From an uncultured Roseateles sp. (lineage in GTDB: Bacteria; Pseudomonadota; Gammaproteobacteria; Burkholderiales; Burkholderiaceae_C): 64,000 nucleotides of DNA. How positions within the stretch are numbered: the stretch's first letter is position 1; each line of letters opens with the position of its first letter. A program made the translations under genes and the position numbers. The notes under the pieces are model-generated. The model did not search any database. It saw nothing but the letters and a program-made list of their open reading frames with translations, and was not told the origin of the DNA. This document shows positions 1 to 8,582 of this stretch, one piece after another. The stretch is taken from assembly GCF_945956965.1 (NCBI RefSeq), contig NZ_CAMFJS010000024.1, forward strand, positions 21,065 through 85,064, read 5' to 3'.

Positions 1-1
1 A

Positions 2-181
2 CAAAAGCCACACCACCGGCCACAGCAACAGCGCCAGCAAGGCCAGCGGCCAACACAGCAGCAAGAGCAAGAGCCACAACAAGAACTTCACCGCAGGCCT
101 TTCGTCGAGATCGCAACGGATCTCCAGTTTTCGGGTGAGTCCGGCTCCAAGCTGAACGCCGAACTCTGGGATGCACTCTAG
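2..181 (+). CDS. 3' end of an unidentified gene, cut by the window edge
   Basis: This frame is open from the left edge to a TAG at 179-181. The readable tail starts as a Gln/His/Arg/Pro-rich stretch of about 34 residues and ends in a more ordinary segment finishing ELWDAL. No family was recognised. A second frame is also open to about 162 and has better third-position GC in its first half (Ser/Lys/His-rich), so a frame change near base 100, or a coding end in the other frame, cannot be excluded. An intrinsic terminator at 282-304 on the same strand fits a plus-strand gene ending here. Confidence 0.3.
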   Translation, partial: QKPHHRPQQQRQQGQRPTQQQEQEPQQELHRRPFVEIATDLQFSGESGSKLNAELWDAL

Positions 182-202
182 AGGGGGCGGCGCCAAATAA
201 AA

Positions 203-304
203 AGCCGCCTGCGACCGGCTGGGTTCTGACTCGATGAATTGCAGATCGAGCGGAACCAGCGGGTGTCAGGCGGCTCAGTATCAGGCCCCATAAGGCCTGT
301 TTTT
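203..304 (+). ncRNA. Candidate structured RNA or 3' UTR: nested stem followed by terminator
   Basis: Three helices nest inside one another on the plus strand. The outer perfect 9-bp pair is 203-211 with 267-275 (AGCCGCCTG/CAGGCGGCT). The middle pair is 218-222 with 256-260, continuing as 224-226 with 253-255 after one bulged G. The inner 6-bp pair is 230-235 with 245-250 (CTCGAT/ATCGAG). A terminator hairpin with a T5 tract follows directly. No tRNA-like or known riboswitch signature was recognised. It could be an sRNA, a structured 3' UTR, or a mobile palindromic repeat; the sequence alone does not decide. Confidence 0.35.
282..304 (+). terminator. Rho-independent terminator
   Basis: CAGGCC at 282-287 pairs perfectly with GGCCTG at 294-299 around a 6-base loop and is followed by TTTTT at 300-304. 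It reads only on the plus strand, so it ends transcription from the left edge or from the nested-stem element, not from the minus-strand genes at 318 and beyond. Confidence 0.8.
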
Positions 305-317
305 CTTGGACGCTAGC

Positions 318-572
318 TCAACGCGCGATCCAGGCCTCCTGCCAGTGGCTGCCGACGCCTGGCTCGAACTGCGTCGTCGACGGGCTCCACTGCACGCAGT
401 AGCCGCTATTGGGCCAAGGGCGGCACTCAAAAACCCGACCGTTCTTGGGCTGCAAGACCCGGGTGCCGGCCTTGTAGCTCGCCAAGCCATCGGGGAAGCG
501 GTATTGGAAGTTAGCGCCCGAGGCGGCCTCGGCCACAAACATCAGATCAAAAGTCTTCTGAATTGTGTGCAC
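318..572 (-). pseudogene. Orphan chitin-binding domain (CBM5/12-like, GbpA-type C-terminus)
   Basis: The 84-residue reading from a GTG at 572 looks like the last domain of GbpA-type chitin-binding proteins or lytic polysaccharide monooxygenases. Residues 33-84 have YKAGT, Cys50 and Cys59 spaced as in the family disulfide, and aromatic positions Trp53, Trp62, Trp77 and Trp81 ending in a W-x3-AW pattern. No catalytic AA10 domain or signal peptide precedes it. The frame is closed upstream by a TAA at 618-620, and no ribosome-binding site is evident at the GTG. I read it as the remnant of a larger secreted protein that lost its N-terminal part. A genuine stand-alone domain is the alternative. Confidence 0.5.
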
Positions 573-702
573 GGCCAGGGCGAGCCAGCGCCTCTTTGGC
601 CTGACTTTTACACGCCGTTACTGCACCGCTGGGGACTGCCATCAGGCGGCTTGGCGGCGGCGAATTGAACCCTCCCGGGCTCAGGCCACAGGTCGGCGGA
701 CT

Positions 703-1383
703 TCAGGCGTAGCTCAGCAAGCCCGGCATGCCGGGCAGCTCCAGATGCGCCACATTGTTGAAGCCCAGCAGCGCCATGCGCTTGGGCGTCAGGGCCAACT
801 CGCTGACCGAGCCATTGCGAATGCGCAGGTTCAGCTCGATGGCGGTCTGCGCAGGCACGCCCAGCACCTGGCCAATGGCAGTAGAAATGGGCCCACCGCT
901 GGAAACCACCAGCACCCGCAGATCCGGCCGGCTCTGCGCCTGCGCTTGCACATGGGCCAAGGTGGCGGCCACGCCGGCCGAGAACTCGGCGTAGCTGGGC
1001 ATGCCCTGAGGCTCGCTGGCGCCATCCATCCAGGCTTGCAAGCCTTCACGCAAGAGGCGGAAATGCAAGCGCGCGGCCTCGGCCGTTTGTGGCGCGTGCA
1101 GTGCGCCGGGATGTATGGCCTGGATCAGCGCAGCGCTGTCGTACTCGTTCAGCCCTGGCCAAACTTCTGCGGGCAGGTTCTGGCCCAGGCCCTCGCCAAT
1201 GCCAGCCAGTGACTGCGCATGGCGCTTGAGCGAGCCGCGCAGCACCAGGTCAAACTGCTGGCCGCGCTCGCGCCAGTAAGTGCCAAGCGCCACGCATTGG
1301 CGTTGGCCCAGTTCACTCAATTGATCGTAATCCGCCGCCCCCAGCGAGGCCTGGCCGTGACGCACAAGATAGACATTGCCCAT
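703..1383 (-). CDS. Histidine phosphatase superfamily protein (phosphoglycerate mutase-like)
   Basis: A cytoplasmic protein of 226 residues opening MGNVYLVRHGQ, the RHG phosphohistidine motif (Arg8, His9) of the SixA/GpmB-like branch. ATG at 1383 was chosen because family members start a few residues before RHG; an in-frame ATG at 1395 adds four residues. The second catalytic block, usually S-HGG, reads SSGGP near residue 155, so the second histidine is a serine. Some subfamilies have this, but it makes the activity uncertain. The substrate cannot be predicted. It is followed downstream by the orphan chitin-binding remnant, with no operon partner in common. Confidence 0.85.
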   Translation of the reverse strand: MGNVYLVRHGQASLGAADYDQLSELGQRQCVALGTYWRERGQQFDLVLRGSLKRHAQSLAGIGEGLGQNLPAEVWPGLNEYDSAALIQAIHPGALHAPQTAEAARLHFRLLREGLQAWMDGASEPQGMPSYAEFSAGVAATLAHVQAQAQSRPDLRVLVVSSGGPISTAIGQVLGVPAQTAIELNLRIRNGSVSELALTPKRMALLGFNNVAHLELPGMPGLLSYA

Positions 1384-1504
1384 GGCCCGCATCATCGCTG
1401 CTGGCGGCGCGGTCGCCTGTCACGGCTGCGACCACGCGGGCCCAATCCCGTGAAGAACGTGAGGTAGAGCAGTCTTTGAAGAACCGGCGGAAGCGCGCCA
1501 GCCA

Positions 1505-2569
1505 TCAGACGGTCTGGCCATCCAGGCCTTGCAAACTGGCGCGACCCAAGGCCGCGGCAGCCTCCAGCGAGTCCAGCGCCAGATGTTTGAGCAACTCAGC
1601 CAACTGCTCTTGCAGCTCGGCCTGGCTGCGGCCTTGGCGGGCGGCCATGGCCGTGGGCGAGCTGCCCCGGCTCAGCCACAGCAGCAGCTGGGCCTGGGTA
1701 TTGCTCAGGCGCAGTGCCCGCACCAGGGCTTGCAACAAGCGCCAGTCATCGGTTTCGCGCAGCACGATCAGGCAATGGCCTTCGCCCACCAAATCGGCAT
1801 CCACACCATGCAGATCAAAGTTCAGGCGGCGGCTGCCCTGCCCTTCGGCCGGCCCACGGCTGCGGCCCGCGCCGGGCCGGGCTTGCGGCAGCACGGTCAA
1901 GCCCTGGCCGGCACCACCGGCGCGGCTACGCAGCAGCTCACGGTGCAGCCACAGCATCAGCTCCGGCGGCAAGCGGCCTCGCTCAAAATGCCCGCCACTG
2001 AAATAGTCGGCCATCAGGCTACGCGCGCGCGCCGTGTGCCAGATGCAGCGGCCGCTGTGCTCATGCACCAGCAAGCTGGCGTGGCCCAGCACATCCACGC
2101 TGGGCTGCGCCATGTGTGATGCGGCCCCCGAGCCGTCCGCTGCCCCGGCGCTAGCTGCGCCCTGCATCAGCAAGGCCAATCGCGGCAGCAGTTCCAGCGC
2201 GCGCATGGGTCGGCTCAGGCCATCCATCGCGCCGGCGGCCAGGGCGGCTTCGCGCTGCTCGGCACTGCCGTCCAGGCCCAGCATCAGCAAAGGCACGCTG
2301 GCCCAACCAGGTCTGGCCAGCAACTGGCGCGCCCAGTCACAGGCCTGCGCCAGATCGCTGTCCTGCGCCAACTCCAACAAGATCACGGCCGGCCGCGGCC
2401 CAGCCGGCTCAGCCAGCTCAGCCAGCCCAGCCGCCGCCAGGCGCTGCACGTTGTAGCCCGACTCTTCCAACACCTCTTGCAGCACATGGGCGGCGCCCGG
2501 CTGTTCGGTCTTGAGCACCAGCAGGACAAACGCCCCGGCGGGTCCATCGGTGTTGATCAAAGGGCTCAT
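1505..2569 (-). CDS. Response-regulator-like protein with pseudo-receiver and LuxR-type C-terminus
   Basis: 354 residues. Residues 13-130 follow the alternating fold of a CheY receiver, but the key residues are changed. The acidic pocket near the start is absent (VLLVLK), the phosphoacceptor position is Glu66 in AVILLELAQD where an Asp is expected, and the conserved Lys of the KP motif is Arg120. A middle region resembles a sensory segment. Residues of roughly 285-335 (LRLSNTQAQ to LLKHLALDS) match the spacing of a LuxR/GerE helix-turn-helix, though weakly. It is probably a phosphorylation-independent transcription regulator. No kinase gene adjoins it, and its targets are unknown. Confidence 0.65.
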   Translation of the reverse strand: MSPLINTDGPAGAFVLLVLKTEQPGAAHVLQEVLEESGYNVQRLAAAGLAELAEPAGPRPAVILLELAQDSDLAQACDWARQLLARPGWASVPLLMLGLDGSAEQREAALAAGAMDGLSRPMRALELLPRLALLMQGAASAGAADGSGAASHMAQPSVDVLGHASLLVHEHSGRCIWHTARARSLMADYFSGGHFERGRLPPELMLWLHRELLRSRAGGAGQGLTVLPQARPGAGRSRGPAEGQGSRRLNFDLHGVDADLVGEGHCLIVLRETDDWRLLQALVRALRLSNTQAQLLLWLSRGSSPTAMAARQGRSQAELQEQLAELLKHLALDSLEAAAALGRASLQGLDGQTV

Positions 2570-2858
2570 GGGGTCGTCTCGCTAATCTCGGTAAAGCAGC
2601 AATTGCAATTGGGGTGACAGAGTCTGAGCAAGGGCCGTGCCAAGTATTCACTGCACCCCAGGACATCCTCTAGCAAAAAGAGCACCAACTTGGGGAGCTT
2701 GCACCAAAGCGAGCCTGCCGGGAAGCGGGGCCCCTTGTTTTGGCCTGGGCGACCAGCGGCGGCAGTGAGAGAAGAATCGCCCGTCGAAGCCGGGGTCAGG
2801 CCTTGCCCCAGGGATCTCCCGCACCAATTCCTCGCTTATCGGGCTATCGAATCCGCAC

Positions 2859-4541
2859 ATGAGGCCAAAGGTTAGCGCCCGCCTGGCCGATACTTCTGAT
2901 GCTGACTCCGCAGCGCCCTTGTCCTCACTGAAACAAAGCATGGATCGTTTGGTCGAGCATGTGGTGGCGTGGCATAACCGCCATCCGCTCGCAAAGAAAA
3001 TCACTATCTACGACGTCCACACCATGGGCGTCGTGGCTTTGCCATTTCTGCGCAGCGCGCATCAGCCCGGTGGCGCCGCTGCCGGGGGCGAGGCGATCGA
3101 GCCGACCATGGGCGACGCGCCACTCGACGCCTTGGGTGAAAGCACCCTGGACGCTCACGCCAACACCACCGCCCAACACCTCGATGCCCTGGCCGACCAG
3201 GAGGAGCCGCCCGCCCATGCCCTGGCCCGCATGGGCTGGCGCCCGCGTTTGGCGCAAATGCTGGGCGCCTTGGCCTTTTGGAAACACCTAGGCAAGCGCA
3301 AGGCCGCCAGCAGCTGGCCTGCCTTCAGCGAGAAATTCATCCCGATTGCGCCGCGCAAGATTGCGGCGTTTGCGCAAAGCCAGGGCTTTTTGAACCCACC
3401 CGGCGATGCCAGCTGGCCGCAGCGGGTGGTGCCCATCGACGAAGCCATGCTGGCCAAGCACAGCGGCGCCTGGCCATTTGAGATCTATTTGCTGACTGCC
3501 GCCATCGACGCCGGCAACTCACGCACCCGCGTGCTGATCGGCATGGGCCGCAAGCCGCAGATCCTGGGCGCACGCTGCGGCAGCCGCCGCCGACTCGCTT
3601 TTGCTGCCATGGTGGTACTGGGCCTGTTGGCACTGCTGCTGGCCCTGCTGATGCCGCGTAGCAAGTCGGGTGAGCATGCGGTGGAGGCTGCGACGGCCGC
3701 TTCCGCCCCGGCATCGGCATCCAGCGCAGTGGCAGCGACTGCGTCGGCAAGCGCAGCAAGCGCCGCCGAATCTGCCGCGGCAGCCAGTGCAGCAGCGCTA
3801 GAGGCCGCAGCGGCCGCGTCGGCCTCTGCCTCCGCCGCTGGCGCCAATTTGAGCGACACCCTCAGCGCCGCTGGTGACCCGGCCTCAACGCCGGCGAGTG
3901 CCAATGCCAATGCCAGCGCCAACACCGTTTCCTCTGCCGCCTCCGGCGCCAAGGAAGAGCAGCCCGATATCCGGCCCCAACTGGTCAAACCACTCCCCAA
4001 GCGGGCGCCGTTTGCAGCAGGCAGCGACACGTCAAAGCCTGGCACTGGCGCCGCCTCGGCCAGCGAGAAGGGCAAAGCCGGCGACACCAAGGCGGAAGGC
4101 TCGGGCAAAGCCGAGAAATCAGAGAAAGCCACGAAGTCCGATAAGGCCGACAAGCCCGGCAAGGCAGCCCGCCCCGGCCAAGAGGCCGACGAAAAATCCG
4201 CCCAGCCCCTGGTGGAAAAGCTCGGGCCTTTGGACGGCCTGGAAGCCGGCGGCACGATTCAATCGGCCGTGAAATCCAAGACCGGCAAGCCGGGCGAGGC
4301 CGTCCCGGTGGTCGCCCTGGTCGGCCCTGTTGAGCCCAGCAAGGCCGAAGCCGAGGCCATGCTGGCCCGCATGCTCGGCTTCATCAAGCCCCTGCATCCG
4401 GGCGGCCTCAACACCAGCGTCGTGCAGACGCCTCAAGGCTGGCGCGCTGCCGTCTGGCCTTTTGACAGCCGCCAGGAAGCCCAGCTGATCAATGCCACGC
4501 TGGTGGCGCGTGGCATGAAGACCAAGGCCGTGGATTTTTAA
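2859..4541 (+). CDS. Ala-rich single-pass membrane protein with SPOR-like C-terminus
   Basis: 560 residues with three visible parts. Residues 1-240 form a cytoplasmic region containing a conserved-looking LVEHVVAWHNRHPLAKKI segment. One transmembrane helix spans about 246-266 and is preceded by RRR, giving an N-in orientation. A long Ala/Ser- then Lys-rich linker (about 275-440) leads to a C-terminal module of about 70 residues (LGFIKPLHPGG to MKTKAVDF) that resembles SPOR-type peptidoglycan-binding folds. A role at the cell envelope is inferred from this layout only. The start is uncertain; ATG at 2940 would remove 27 residues. The low-complexity linker is in the same frame throughout, with no sign of a frameshift. 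Confidence 0.7.
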   Translation: MRPKVSARLADTSDADSAAPLSSLKQSMDRLVEHVVAWHNRHPLAKKITIYDVHTMGVVALPFLRSAHQPGGAAAGGEAIEPTMGDAPLDALGESTLDAHANTTAQHLDALADQEEPPAHALARMGWRPRLAQMLGALAFWKHLGKRKAASSWPAFSEKFIPIAPRKIAAFAQSQGFLNPPGDASWPQRVVPIDEAMLAKHSGAWPFEIYLLTAAIDAGNSRTRVLIGMGRKPQILGARCGSRRRLAFAAMVVLGLLALLLALLMPRSKSGEHAVEAATAASAPASASSAVAATASASAASAAESAAAASAAALEAAAAASASASAAGANLSDTLSAAGDPASTPASANANASANTVSSAASGAKEEQPDIRPQLVKPLPKRAPFAAGSDTSKPGTGAASASEKGKAGDTKAEGSGKAEKSEKATKSDKADKPGKAARPGQEADEKSAQPLVEKLGPLDGLEAGGTIQSAVKSKTGKPGEAVPVVALVGPVEPSKAEAEAMLARMLGFIKPLHPGGLNTSVVQTPQGWRAAVWPFDSRQEAQLINATLVARGMKTKAVDF

Positions 4542-4615
4542 GCGCCCCTGCCGGCATCAGGCCGGCCCGTGCTGGCTTGCGCGGGCCAGCCCCGATGGAT
4601 GCGGCCCGCGCCTGC

Positions 4616-5845
4616 TCAGGAGCGGTAGTCGGCGTTGATGGTCACGTAGTCGTGACTCAGATCGCAAGTCCACACCGTGGCGCTGACGGCACCGCGATTC
4701 AGGTTCACCCGCACGCTGATCTCGCTTTGCTTCATCACGCGCTGGCCGTCTTCCTCGCGGTAGTCGGGGTGGCGGCCGCCGGCGCGCACCACATGCACAT
4801 CGTCCAGATGCAGGTCGATCAAGGTCTGGTCCAGATCATCAATGCCGGCATAACCCACTGCCGCCAGAATGCGGCCCAAATTTGGGTCGCTAGCGAAGAA
4901 GGCGGTCTTCACCAGGGGTGAGTGGGCGATCGCGTAAGCGGCCAGCTTGCACTCGGCCTCATCGCGGCCACCGTCGATCTGCACGGTGATGAATTTGGTG
5001 GCGCCTTCGCCGTCACGCACGATGGCTTGCGCCAGGCGTTGCGAGACCTCAATCAAAGCCGCGCGCAAGACCTGACCCTCGGCGCTGCTCAGCGATTCGA
5101 TGCGGGCGTGCTTGGCCTGATGGGTGGCGATCAGCACGAAGGAGTCATTGGTGGATGTATCGCCGTCGATGGTGATGCGGTTGAATGAGGCGTCAGCGGC
5201 TTCGGTCACCAGCGCCTGCAGCAACGCCGGGTTGATATTGGCGTCGGTCGCCACATAGCCCAGCATGGTGGCCATATTCGGGCGAATCATGCCCGCACCC
5301 TTGCTGATGCCGGTGAGCGTGACCATCACGCCACCGATCTGCACCTGGGTGGAGGCGGCCTTGGGGATGGTGTCGGTGGTCATGATGCCCAGCGCGGCTT
5401 CGTCCCAAGCGTCCGGACGCAGCGCGGCGATGGCCGCGGGCAAGCCCTTGATGATGCGGTCCACCGGCAGGGTTTCCATGATCACACCGGTCGAGAAAGG
5501 CAAGACCTGCTGCGGCTGAATATTCAGCAAAGCGGCCAGCGCTTCGCAGCTTTGGTGGGCGCGGGCCAGGCCATCGGCGCCGGTGCCGGCATTGGCATTG
5601 CCGGTGTTGACGAGGATGGCTCGAACCGCAGCCCCCGCCGCCAGATGCTCACGGCAGATCTGCACCGGCGCGGCGCAGAAACGATTCTTGGTGAACACGC
5701 CCGCCACGCTGGCGCCTTCATCCAACACGATCACGCTCAGATCACGGCGGTCCGCCTTGCGGATGCCAGCTTGGGTGATACCAAGGCGAACACCGGGAAC
5801 CGGGTGCAGAGAAGCGGGATCGGGGGCGCTGAGATTGACGGGCAT
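4616..5845 (-). CDS. argJ: Bifunctional ornithine acetyltransferase / N-acetylglutamate synthase
   Basis: 409 residues. ArgJ transfers the acetyl group from N-acetylornithine to glutamate in the cyclic arginine pathway and can also use acetyl-CoA. The self-cleavage site is visible in [20 protein letters not shown]: cleavage before the Thr of ATMLG produces the alpha and beta chains and exposes the nucleophilic Thr. The N-terminal [18 protein letters not shown] block and the final NADYRS are typical of the family. ATG at 5845 was preferred to the longer reading because [10 protein letters not shown] starts like homologues. It stands alone, divergent from the amidotransferase at 6075. Confidence 0.96.
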   Translation of the reverse strand: MPVNLSAPDPASLHPVPGVRLGITQAGIRKADRRDLSVIVLDEGASVAGVFTKNRFCAAPVQICREHLAAGAAVRAILVNTGNANAGTGADGLARAHQSCEALAALLNIQPQQVLPFSTGVIMETLPVDRIIKGLPAAIAALRPDAWDEAALGIMTTDTIPKAASTQVQIGGVMVTLTGISKGAGMIRPNMATMLGYVATDANINPALLQALVTEAADASFNRITIDGDTSTNDSFVLIATHQAKHARIESLSSAEGQVLRAALIEVSQRLAQAIVRDGEGATKFITVQIDGGRDEAECKLAAYAIAHSPLVKTAFFASDPNLGRILAAVGYAGIDDLDQTLIDLHLDDVHVVRAGGRHPDYREEDGQRVMKQSEISVRVNLNRGAVSATVWTCDLSHDYVTINADYRS

Positions 5846-6074
5846 GGTGGAGGCCTTGAAACAGGACAAAAGAGATGCCGGATTGTAAGTTCGCATGGGG
5901 CCGCAGCCGGCTTCATCCTGCTGCGGGGCGCTCGCCCGGCGCAGCATCAAAACACTTGATGGCTTCTTGATGCAGGCGGCCCAAAGCTTGGCGAGGTCTT
6001 GAGCCGGCCCGGCCTAAATTGAAGGCCTCGCAACAAGCGGCGCCCACAAGCTCATTGTCTGGCGCGCCAAGGAT

Positions 6075-6806
6075 ATGAGACCTGTCGCCATCCTCCAGCA
6101 CGAAGCCAATCAAGGCCCTGGCTATTTGTCGGAGTTCCTGCAAACGCAAGGCATCCCGACCGAGACCTTCAGACCCGACCGCGGTGAGGCGCCGCCACAG
6201 CGCGCCCAAGACTTCAGCGGCGTGGTGGTGCTGGGCAGCAATCACAGCGTCAACGATGAGCTGGACTGGATTGCCGCCGAGCAGAAGTTGGTCAAGGACG
6301 CGGTAGCCTCAGATGTGCCCGTGCTGGGCCACTGCTTCGGCGCCCAGTTGCTGGCCAAGAGTTGCGGCGCGCGCGTCACCCGCAATGCCTGGCCCAATAT
6401 CGGCTGGAGCAAGCTGTGGGTAACACCGGACGCCCGCGCCCTGTTCGGCGGCCGCGCCCAGACCACGGTCTTCAACTGGCACTACGACACCTTCGAGATC
6501 CCGCAGGGGGCTCGCCGCAGCCTGTTTGGCACGCACTGCATCAACAAAGGATTCACCATGGGCAAGCATGTCGCGCTGCAATGTCATCTGGAAGTGACCG
6601 AGGAGAGCGTGCGCGCCTGGTGCCACGAGTCCAAGCACGAGTTGGAACATCTGCCAAAGAGCCCGGCCGTGCAAAGCGAAGCCGAGATCCTGCGCGACTT
6701 GGCCCAGCGCACCGATGATTTGCATCGCATGGCACGCAGCGTCTATCACCAATGGAGTTTGGGCTTGCGGCGGCCGAGCGTGGTGAGGGCCAAGCTGTAT
6801 TGGTAA
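6075..6806 (+). CDS. Class I glutamine amidotransferase domain protein
   Basis: 243 residues. This is a stand-alone GATase1 domain. The nucleophile elbow is GHCFGAQ with Cys87, and the partner residues are His171 and Glu173 in CHLEVTEE, so the full Cys-His-Glu triad is present. It resembles the GuaA-like domain proteins often annotated as type 1 glutamine amidotransferases, some of which hydrolyse gamma-glutamyl compounds. No synthetase partner lies next to it, and its true substrate is unknown. It is transcribed away from argJ. Confidence 0.9.
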   Translation: MRPVAILQHEANQGPGYLSEFLQTQGIPTETFRPDRGEAPPQRAQDFSGVVVLGSNHSVNDELDWIAAEQKLVKDAVASDVPVLGHCFGAQLLAKSCGARVTRNAWPNIGWSKLWVTPDARALFGGRAQTTVFNWHYDTFEIPQGARRSLFGTHCINKGFTMGKHVALQCHLEVTEESVRAWCHESKHELEHLPKSPAVQSEAEILRDLAQRTDDLHRMARSVYHQWSLGLRRPSVVRAKLYW

Positions 6807-7000
6807 GTGAAGGAAGGCAGGCAGAAATCACAGCGGGCCGCCCGTGGGCAAACGCATGCTGACAGGCGGAATCGCTGAGAGAATGCGCCATGAAAATGCC
6901 GCCCTCAAAGGTCGGCTTGTGCCTCATGCCAATCTGCTTGCCCGACCACACCGCTGGGTTCGCGAGGCTCACAGTCTCGACGCCAACACGAGCCCCATCA

Positions 7001-7828
7001 ATGACTGATGACAGGCCTATCAAGCATTGCCGCTGGATTCGCCCTCTCGCCGCCTATGTGCTTGCCTGTTCGGCTTGCCTGCCGTTTTCCTGTGACGCCC
7101 AAGAAGCACCCATGCTGGCGCGCACCAGCGGGCAATCCGACAACCTCCTCAAATTTCACCCAGGCAATGCAGCGGCACCGGGCCTGAGTGCCGAAGTCAT
7201 CCAAGCGGTACAGCGCATCGACCCGACATTGAAGTTTGTGGGGCAAGACGTCATGCGGCCGCTGCGGCGTCTAGAAGCAGACCTGGCGGCGGGCAAGATC
7301 GACGTCTTCTTCGGCCTGGTGCGCGACTCGGAACGGGCCGCCAAACATCTTGTCTTGTCGCCGCCCCTGTACAGCCAGTTCACCCAACTGGCCGTGCGCA
7401 GTGACGACCCCATCAACATCAAGACATTCGACGAGATCCGCCAACTGGGCAGGGCCGGCATCATCGGCGTGCCCAGGGGCTCAGCCTATGTCGACCAGCT
7501 CAAAGGCCTGGGCGGCCTGAACGTTGATGACGGCGTGGCCTCGGTCAGCAGCACGCTCCAAAAACTCATCGCTGGACGCGTTCGATTTGTCTTCTATGGC
7601 AGCGCCGTGCTGCGCAAATACATTCAGGAAGATGGGCTGGAAGCCAAGGTCCGGCTGCTGCCGACTCGCTTCAATAGCGTGGATGTCTTTGTCATGGCCG
7701 CGAGAACGGCGGACCCGCAGCTCGTCTTGCGCATAGAGCGCGCGCTCGAACGCCTGCGCGCCAGCGGCGAGCTGGCCGCGATCCAGGAGAAATACGAGTT
7801 ACGGGCGCTGCCAAGCCCTCGCAACTGA
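7001..7828 (+). CDS. Periplasmic solute-binding protein, family 3 type
   Basis: 275 residues from ATG at 7001. An N-terminal signal peptide runs through PLAAYVLACSACLPFSCDA, with likely cleavage before QEAP. The rest has the bilobal pattern of extracellular solute-binding proteins of the polar amino acid type: GLSAEVIQAVQRIDPTLKF, then DVFFGLVRDSERA, then IIGVPRGSAY, and a final ALERLRASGELAAIQEKYEL. There are no permease or ATPase genes beside it, so it may serve a distant transporter or act as a sensor-like orphan. A longer reading from 6890 would bury the signal sequence and was rejected. Confidence 0.85.
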   Translation: MTDDRPIKHCRWIRPLAAYVLACSACLPFSCDAQEAPMLARTSGQSDNLLKFHPGNAAAPGLSAEVIQAVQRIDPTLKFVGQDVMRPLRRLEADLAAGKIDVFFGLVRDSERAAKHLVLSPPLYSQFTQLAVRSDDPINIKTFDEIRQLGRAGIIGVPRGSAYVDQLKGLGGLNVDDGVASVSSTLQKLIAGRVRFVFYGSAVLRKYIQEDGLEAKVRLLPTRFNSVDVFVMAARTADPQLVLRIERALERLRASGELAAIQEKYELRALPSPRN

Positions 7829-7868
7829 GCGGGCCCTTTGCATGCCTCACGGGCCGCCGCAGCGCCCC

Positions 7869-8582
7869 TCAGGCCATCAAGCGGTAGCCAACTGCCGTCT
7901 CCGTCAACAAATGCTTAGGCGCCGCCGGCAGCGCTTCCAGCTTCTGCCGCAGATTGCCCATGTAAACGCGCAGATAGTGGTTGTCATCCACATGCGAGGG
8001 GCCCCACACCGCCTTGAGCAGCTGCCGATGCGTCAGCACCTTTCCGGCGTTAGCAATGAGGTGCGTTAACAAGCGGTACTCAATCGGCGTCAGATGCACC
8101 GCCTCGCCCGCCCGCAGCACCCGGCGGGCGGACAGGTCCACCTCGACTTCACCGAAGCGGAAAACCGTTTGCGCCGGCGCGTCCGCCTGCCCGCCCAGGC
8201 GACCGGCTTGTTGGCTGCGGCGCAGAGCCACACGCACCCGCGCCATCAGTTCGCCCACGCCAAAGGGTTTGCTCAGATAGTCGTCGGCGCCGGCGTCCAG
8301 CGCGGCGATTTTGTCGGCCTCGTTCGTGCGGGCCGACAGCACGATGACCGGCACGCCGGACCAGGCGCGCAAATCCTTGAGGTAGTTGATGCCGTCGTCA
8401 TCCGGCAGGCCCAGATCCAGAATCACCAGCTCAGGCCGGCGCGTGCCGGCATCCACCAGGCCTTGGCGCACGGTCTCGCATTCGTGCACCTGCCAGCCTT
8501 CAGCCTCCAGGGCCATGCGCACAAAGCGGCGGATGCTGGGCTCGTCCTCAACAATCAGGGCAACGGGTTGCGGTTCAATCAT
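7869..8582 (-). CDS. kdpE: Potassium-responsive response regulator KdpE
   Basis: 237 residues, OmpR/PhoB class. The receiver domain holds the acidic pair Glu12-Asp13, the phosphoacceptor Asp56 in LVILDLGLPD, and Lys106 in LSKPFG. A winged-helix DNA-binding domain occupies about 135-235, with HLTPIEYRLLTHLIANAGKV. It overlaps the 3' end of kdpD by 8 bases, so the two are translationally coupled. KdpE activates kdpFABC when K+ is limiting. Here it is separated from that operon by corA and a porin gene. Confidence 0.96.
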   Translation of the reverse strand: MIEPQPVALIVEDEPSIRRFVRMALEAEGWQVHECETVRQGLVDAGTRRPELVILDLGLPDDDGINYLKDLRAWSGVPVIVLSARTNEADKIAALDAGADDYLSKPFGVGELMARVRVALRRSQQAGRLGGQADAPAQTVFRFGEVEVDLSARRVLRAGEAVHLTPIEYRLLTHLIANAGKVLTHRQLLKAVWGPSHVDDNHYLRVYMGNLRQKLEALPAAPKHLLTETAVGYRLMA

